From NCBI GenBank assembly GCA_017937385.1, contig JAGBDR010000055.1, forward strand, positions 1 through 54,969: a stretch of DNA of 54,969 nt, written 5' to 3'. Position numbers and translations under genes: made by a program. Below, in pieces: positions 51,926-54,969 of this stretch. The notes under the pieces were generated by a model that was given only the letters and a program-made list of their open reading frames with translations, ran no database searches and was not told the origin of the DNA. How positions within the stretch are numbered: the stretch's first letter is position 1; the number at the start of each line of letters is the position of its first letter. The DNA is from Parabacteroides sp. (GTDB lineage: Bacteria > Bacteroidota > Bacteroidia > Bacteroidales > Tannerellaceae).

Positions 51926-53443
51926 TTAGTTTTTAATCAAGTCCCGTCCGGTCATCTCACTCGGCTGTTGCATGCCTAAAATGTGTAAGATAGAGGGAGC
52001 GACATCGGCAAGGACACCGTTTTCTACCGTTGCATTTTTGTTTTCTGTCACATAGACAAAAGGAACAGGGTTCAAGGAATGAGCCGTGTTGGGAGTGCCA
52101 TCCTCGTTGAGCGCGTGATCGGCATTACCGTGGTCGGCGATGATGATGACTTCATAGCCGTTTGCCTTGGCAGCTTCAACCGTGTCTTTCACGCAGTTGT
52201 CGATAGCTGTTACCGCCTTTTCGATTGCACTGTAGATACCGGTATGCCCCACCATATCACCGTTGGCATAATTCACGACGATGAAGTCGAACTTCTGCGT
52301 ATGGATAGCCTCAACCAATTTGTCTTTCACTTCGTAAGCGCTCATCTCCGGCTTCAGGTCGTAAGTGGCGACTTTCGGGCTCGGCACCAAAATGCGTTCT
52401 TCCGCTTCATACGGAGTTTCGCGGCCACCGTTAAAGAAGAAAGTCACATGAGCATATTTTTCCGTTTCAGCGATATGAAGTTGTGTCTTGCCGTTATTGG
52501 CCAGATATTCACCAAGCGTATTCTGGACATTTTCCTTGTCGAACAAGATGTGGACACCTTTGAAAGAAGCATCATACGGAGTCATGCAATAATACTGCAA
52601 ACCGGGGATTGTGTGCATACCCTGTTCCGGCATATCTTGCTGAGTCAGCACGACCGTCAATTCTTTCGCACGGTCATTACGGTAGTTGAAGAAGATCACG
52701 ACATCGCCTTCTTTGATCGTGCCGTCTACGGAAGCGTTATTGATCGGCTTGATAAACTCGTCCGTCACACCTTCGTCATACGATTCCTGCATGGCCTGTA
52801 CCATATCGGTTGCCTGTTTACCTTTGCCTTCGATCAACAGGTCGTAGGCTTCTTTCACACGTTCCCAACGTTTGTCGCGGTCCATTGCATAGAAACGGCC
52901 TACGATGGATGCGATCTTTCCGGCAGACTGTGCACAATGGGCCGTCAGTTGTTCGATAAATCCTTTACCGCTCTTCGGGTCTGTGTCGCGACCATCCATG
53001 AAACAGTGGATGAAAGTATTGTCGATTCCGTATTCTTTGGAGATGTCGCAAAGTTTGAACAGGTGGTCGAAAGAACTGTGTACGCCACCATTGGAGGTCA
53101 ACCCCATGAAATGGATATTTTTGCCATGCTCTTTGGCGTAAGAGAAAGCTGAAACGATTTCAGGATTCTTCATGATGCTGTTGTCGGCACAGGCACGGTT
53201 GATCTTCACCAAATCCTGGTAAACGATACGTCCGGCCCCGATATTAAGGTGCCCGACTTCAGAGTTACCCATTTGTCCGTCGGGCAGACCTACGTTTTCA
53301 CCGCTTGCCTGCAACTGCGAATGAGGATAATTAGCCAGCAAACTGTCCCAATAAGGAGTGGGAGTGTTAAAGATTACATCGTCTTTGCCTTGATCGCCGA
53401 TGCCCCAGCCGTCAAGAATCATTAAAAGGGCTTTCTTGCTCAT
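51926..53443 (-). CDS. gpmI: 2,3-bisphosphoglycerate-independent phosphoglycerate mutase
   Basis: 505 aa, standard length. Alkaline-phosphatase superfamily enzyme interconverting 3- and 2-phosphoglycerate in glycolysis, needing two Mn2+. [11 protein letters not shown] carries metal ligand Asp11, and [16 protein letters not shown] carries the phospho-serine Ser61. The inserted transferase domain (about 75-310) includes [12 protein letters not shown]; later ligands are in [12 protein letters not shown] and [12 protein letters not shown]. Its 5' leader contains the degenerate AATCATA array at 53453-53545. Confidence 0.97.
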   Translation of the reverse strand: MSKKALLMILDGWGIGDQGKDDVIFNTPTPYWDSLLANYPHSQLQASGENVGLPDGQMGNSEVGHLNIGAGRIVYQDLVKINRACADNSIMKNPEIVSAFSYAKEHGKNIHFMGLTSNGGVHSSFDHLFKLCDISKEYGIDNTFIHCFMDGRDTDPKSGKGFIEQLTAHCAQSAGKIASIVGRFYAMDRDKRWERVKEAYDLLIEGKGKQATDMVQAMQESYDEGVTDEFIKPINNASVDGTIKEGDVVIFFNYRNDRAKELTVVLTQQDMPEQGMHTIPGLQYYCMTPYDASFKGVHILFDKENVQNTLGEYLANNGKTQLHIAETEKYAHVTFFFNGGRETPYEAEERILVPSPKVATYDLKPEMSAYEVKDKLVEAIHTQKFDFIVVNYANGDMVGHTGIYSAIEKAVTAIDNCVKDTVEAAKANGYEVIIIADHGNADHALNEDGTPNTAHSLNPVPFVYVTENKNATVENGVLADVAPSILHILGMQQPSEMTGRDLIKN

Positions 53444-53452
53444 TGTCTTCGT

Positions 53453-53545
53453 GATTTATAATTTATAATTAGGATTTAAAATTTATGATTTATGATTTAT
53501 ACATTGAAGATAAATCACAAATCTTAAATCATAAATCTTAGAATT
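53453..53545. repeat. Degenerate inverted AATCATA array
   Basis: Left arm 53453-53500 with TTTATGA/TTTATAA units, right arm 53509-53545 with AATCATA/AATCTTA units, 8-bp spacer. It sits 9 bp upstream of the gpmI start, within the predicted leader RNA. Confidence 0.75.
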
Positions 53546-53564
53546 CCGCTTTTCTTTCCGGCAG

Positions 53565-53572
53565 CAAATTTA
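53565..53572 (-). promoter_or_regulatory. gpmI -7 box
   Basis: TAAATTTG on minus matches TAnnTTTG. Initiation near 53558 makes a leader of about 115 nt that includes the whole heptamer array. Confidence 0.5.
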
Positions 53573-53823
53573 CATAAAAACCATCGATTTTTATACGAGT
53601 CGGGTAAAAATCAAATTCCCTGTCTATTCTAAAAAAACAGGTCTATTGGTCCAAATCGAAACTACTATCCTATAAAATCCGATTTTCTACCCCATCTAAT
53701 ACAAATTACACGGTAGGGTAATATTTTTTAATAAACTATCTCATCTCATTAACAATCCCAATTTCTGAGTTACGTAAACATGATTTATAGAGGATAAGAT
53801 AACGAAGTTTACCTATAAAACAT

Positions 53824-53831
53824 TACTTTTG
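53824..53831 (+). promoter_or_regulatory. -7 box directly before a start codon
   Basis: TACTTTTG ends 8 nt before the ATG at 53840, so transcription would begin at or within a few bases of the start codon. Confidence 0.55.
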
Positions 53832-53839
53832 TATACGAT

Positions 53840-54538
53840 ATGGAAAAGGCAATACAAGACAAAGAACTGGGGACCATCCTCCTTCGCACCAGTCCTCGCG
53901 CAACCCGCTATACGTTGAAAATCGCTAAAGGAACAATTACGGCGACCATGCCTCCCGGAGGCGACGAAGCACGTATGCTGGCTTTTATCCACGAGAACCG
54001 GGAAAAATTACTCATCGCACTTGCCAAACATCCCGCCCGTCCGCTTTTGACGGACAAGACGGAGATGCAGACAGCCACGTTCCGTCTTCATATCTTCCGT
54101 ACAGACCGGGCGAACTTTTACATGAAATTGGACAACGGTATCCTGCATATCGCTTGTCCCACACAGACCGATTTTACCGATGAACGTATACAAAAAATTC
54201 TGAAAGATTTCTTAGAGCAAGCACTCCGCCACGAAGCCCGCCGCCTTTTGCCTGACCGGTTGCTCGGCTTAGCCTCCCGGCACGGCTTCACCTGTACAGG
54301 CGTAAAGATATTCAACAGCAAAAGCCATTGGGGAAGTTGCACGGCCCGCCGCAGCATCAATCTTTCCCTCTCCTTGATGCTTTTGCCCTGGCACCTGATC
54401 GACTACGTCCTCCTCCACGAACTGTGCCACACCATAGAGATGAACCACAGTAACCGCTTCCGGGCGCTGATGGACAATGTCACAAACGGAAAATCATTAG
54501 AATTGGAGAAAGAACTGAAAAAGTATCACACGCTGTAA
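53840..54538 (+). CDS. YgjP/M48-type metallopeptidase
   Basis: 232 aa, soluble, of the YgjP-like (DUF45) family. An N-terminal beta domain (TILLRTSPRATRYTLKIAKG) leads to WGSC (164-167) and the zinc motif HELCH (His193, Glu194, His197), with His203 in MNHSNRF as likely third ligand, the family's usual arrangement. YgjP-like proteins often occur beside type I restriction genes, but no such genes are present here. Substrate unknown. The promoter leaves almost no leader. Confidence 0.9.
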   Translation: MEKAIQDKELGTILLRTSPRATRYTLKIAKGTITATMPPGGDEARMLAFIHENREKLLIALAKHPARPLLTDKTEMQTATFRLHIFRTDRANFYMKLDNGILHIACPTQTDFTDERIQKILKDFLEQALRHEARRLLPDRLLGLASRHGFTCTGVKIFNSKSHWGSCTARRSINLSLSLMLLPWHLIDYVLLHELCHTIEMNHSNRFRALMDNVTNGKSLELEKELKKYHTL

Positions 54539-54545
54539 GTAGGAG

Positions 54546-54969
54546 CTACAACCTGCCAATCTCTTCTACCGACAAACCTGTACATTGAGCGATCGTTTCA
54601 ATATCGATTCCTTGCTTTTTTAAATTGAGAGCGATAAGGCGTTGCTCTTCGAGTTTTCCTCTTTCCATCCCTTTCTCCATCCCATCTTCAAAACTGGTAT
54701 CAAGCGCAGCGGAGAGGTCCCGCTCGACGGAAAGGCTCAGTTCGTATTCCAATCGTTCATCGGGGGTCATGCTGGCGACTTCCACTATGCTTTTCAGCTT
54801 GCGGAATATCTGGTCGTTCAGTTCTAAAGGTAATCGTTCCATGATCTCGATGTTGTTTAATACATATAACCACTTCTTGTAAAGCGTGTCGCACTCCGAC
54901 AAAGGTAATACAAATTTCGGCATCTCTATATAGATTTCGTTGAGGGTTTCACTGAAAGGTATTTTCAAC
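54546..54969 (-). CDS. Rpn-family nuclease, C-terminal part (cut by window edge)
   Basis: The visible 140 residues are the C-terminal half of an Rpn/YhgA-type PD-(D/E)XK protein; the N-terminal catalytic part lies beyond the right edge. Recognisable are the helical segment LPLSECDTLYKKWLYVLNN, a charged repeat FEDGMEKGMERGKLEEQR and the ending QCTGLSVEEIGRL, comparable with the ending of the complete copy at 19774-20613. The frame continues through the last base, so no start is assigned. It converges with the metallopeptidase gene, 7 nt apart. Confidence 0.82.
   Translation of the reverse strand, partial: LKIPFSETLNEIYIEMPKFVLPLSECDTLYKKWLYVLNNIEIMERLPLELNDQIFRKLKSIVEVASMTPDERLEYELSLSVERDLSAALDTSFEDGMEKGMERGKLEEQRLIALNLKKQGIDIETIAQCTGLSVEEIGRL

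Larger units (their letters stand above)
53444..53839. other. Divergent promoter region gpmI / ygjP-like
   Basis: Contains the degenerate AATCATA array (53453-53545), a gpmI -7 box on minus (53565-53572) and the -7 box of the metallopeptidase gene (53824-53831). The AT-rich middle shows nothing further. Confidence 0.6.

Overview
The window looks like chromosomal DNA of a Bacteroidales gut bacterium, most likely Parabacteroides or a close relative. The basis is a SusC/SusD pair, many promoters with the Bacteroidetes -7 box TAnnTTTG and few Shine-Dalgarno sequences, a NigD-like lipoprotein, DUF4492 in front of cydAB, an RprXY-type two-component system, and a linked pair of glycine-lipid acyltransferases. 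I recognise no prophage, complete insertion sequence, rRNA operon or CRISPR array. Most genes are core or envelope genes.

Layout. 1-396 is non-coding and rich in palindromic repeats. aroB and tRNA-Pro(GGG) follow. A minus-strand run (7491 down to 1711) carries a flippase-like membrane protein, pepD, an unknown protein, rsmI, a coiled-coil lipoprotein and a YjjG-type HAD phosphatase. rsmA and mgtE run on plus. From 16751 down to 9873 is an ECF sigma factor, FecR anti-sigma, SusC (with STN domain) and SusD, with no glycan enzymes. Then come lrgAB, efp, radC, an Rpn-family nuclease, a GH20 hexosaminidase, a phosphate-selective-type porin and a nitronate monooxygenase-like flavoprotein whose promoter carries two matched inverted repeats. 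At 26093-27260 an AT-rich pair, a HipA-like kinase and a DUF3037 protein, sits between a DUF6249 membrane protein and an ECF sigma/putative anti-sigma pair. rpsA follows, then small unknown genes, rnz, DUF4492-cydA-cydB, and a 3-keto-sugar module (Gfo/Idh/MocA oxidoreductase plus DUF1080 hydrolase). The next minus-strand block has an ECF sigma / membrane protein / DUF4097 operon, a NigD-like lipoprotein, surE-lpxB and rprXY. The end of the window holds glsA-glsB, a three-propeller GH43 protein, a DUF3109 protein, gpmI, a YgjP-type metallopeptidase and the edge of a second Rpn-family gene.

The strongest unexplained signal is the intergenic DNA. Two families of 7-bp tandem repeats (ATTGACA and AATCATA) occur at eight places, mostly as inverted arrays able to form long hairpins; three of them supply the last codons and stop of the neighbouring gene. 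Three further arrays have four 22-bp palindromic units each, two have four 23-bp units each, and one region repeats every 11 bp. Other points of interest are the HipA-like/DUF3037 island, a candidate small RNA between rnz and cydB, the double operator before the flavoprotein gene, and the GH43 protein with a duplicated outer propeller. All functional statements come from reading motifs and context; no database search was run.
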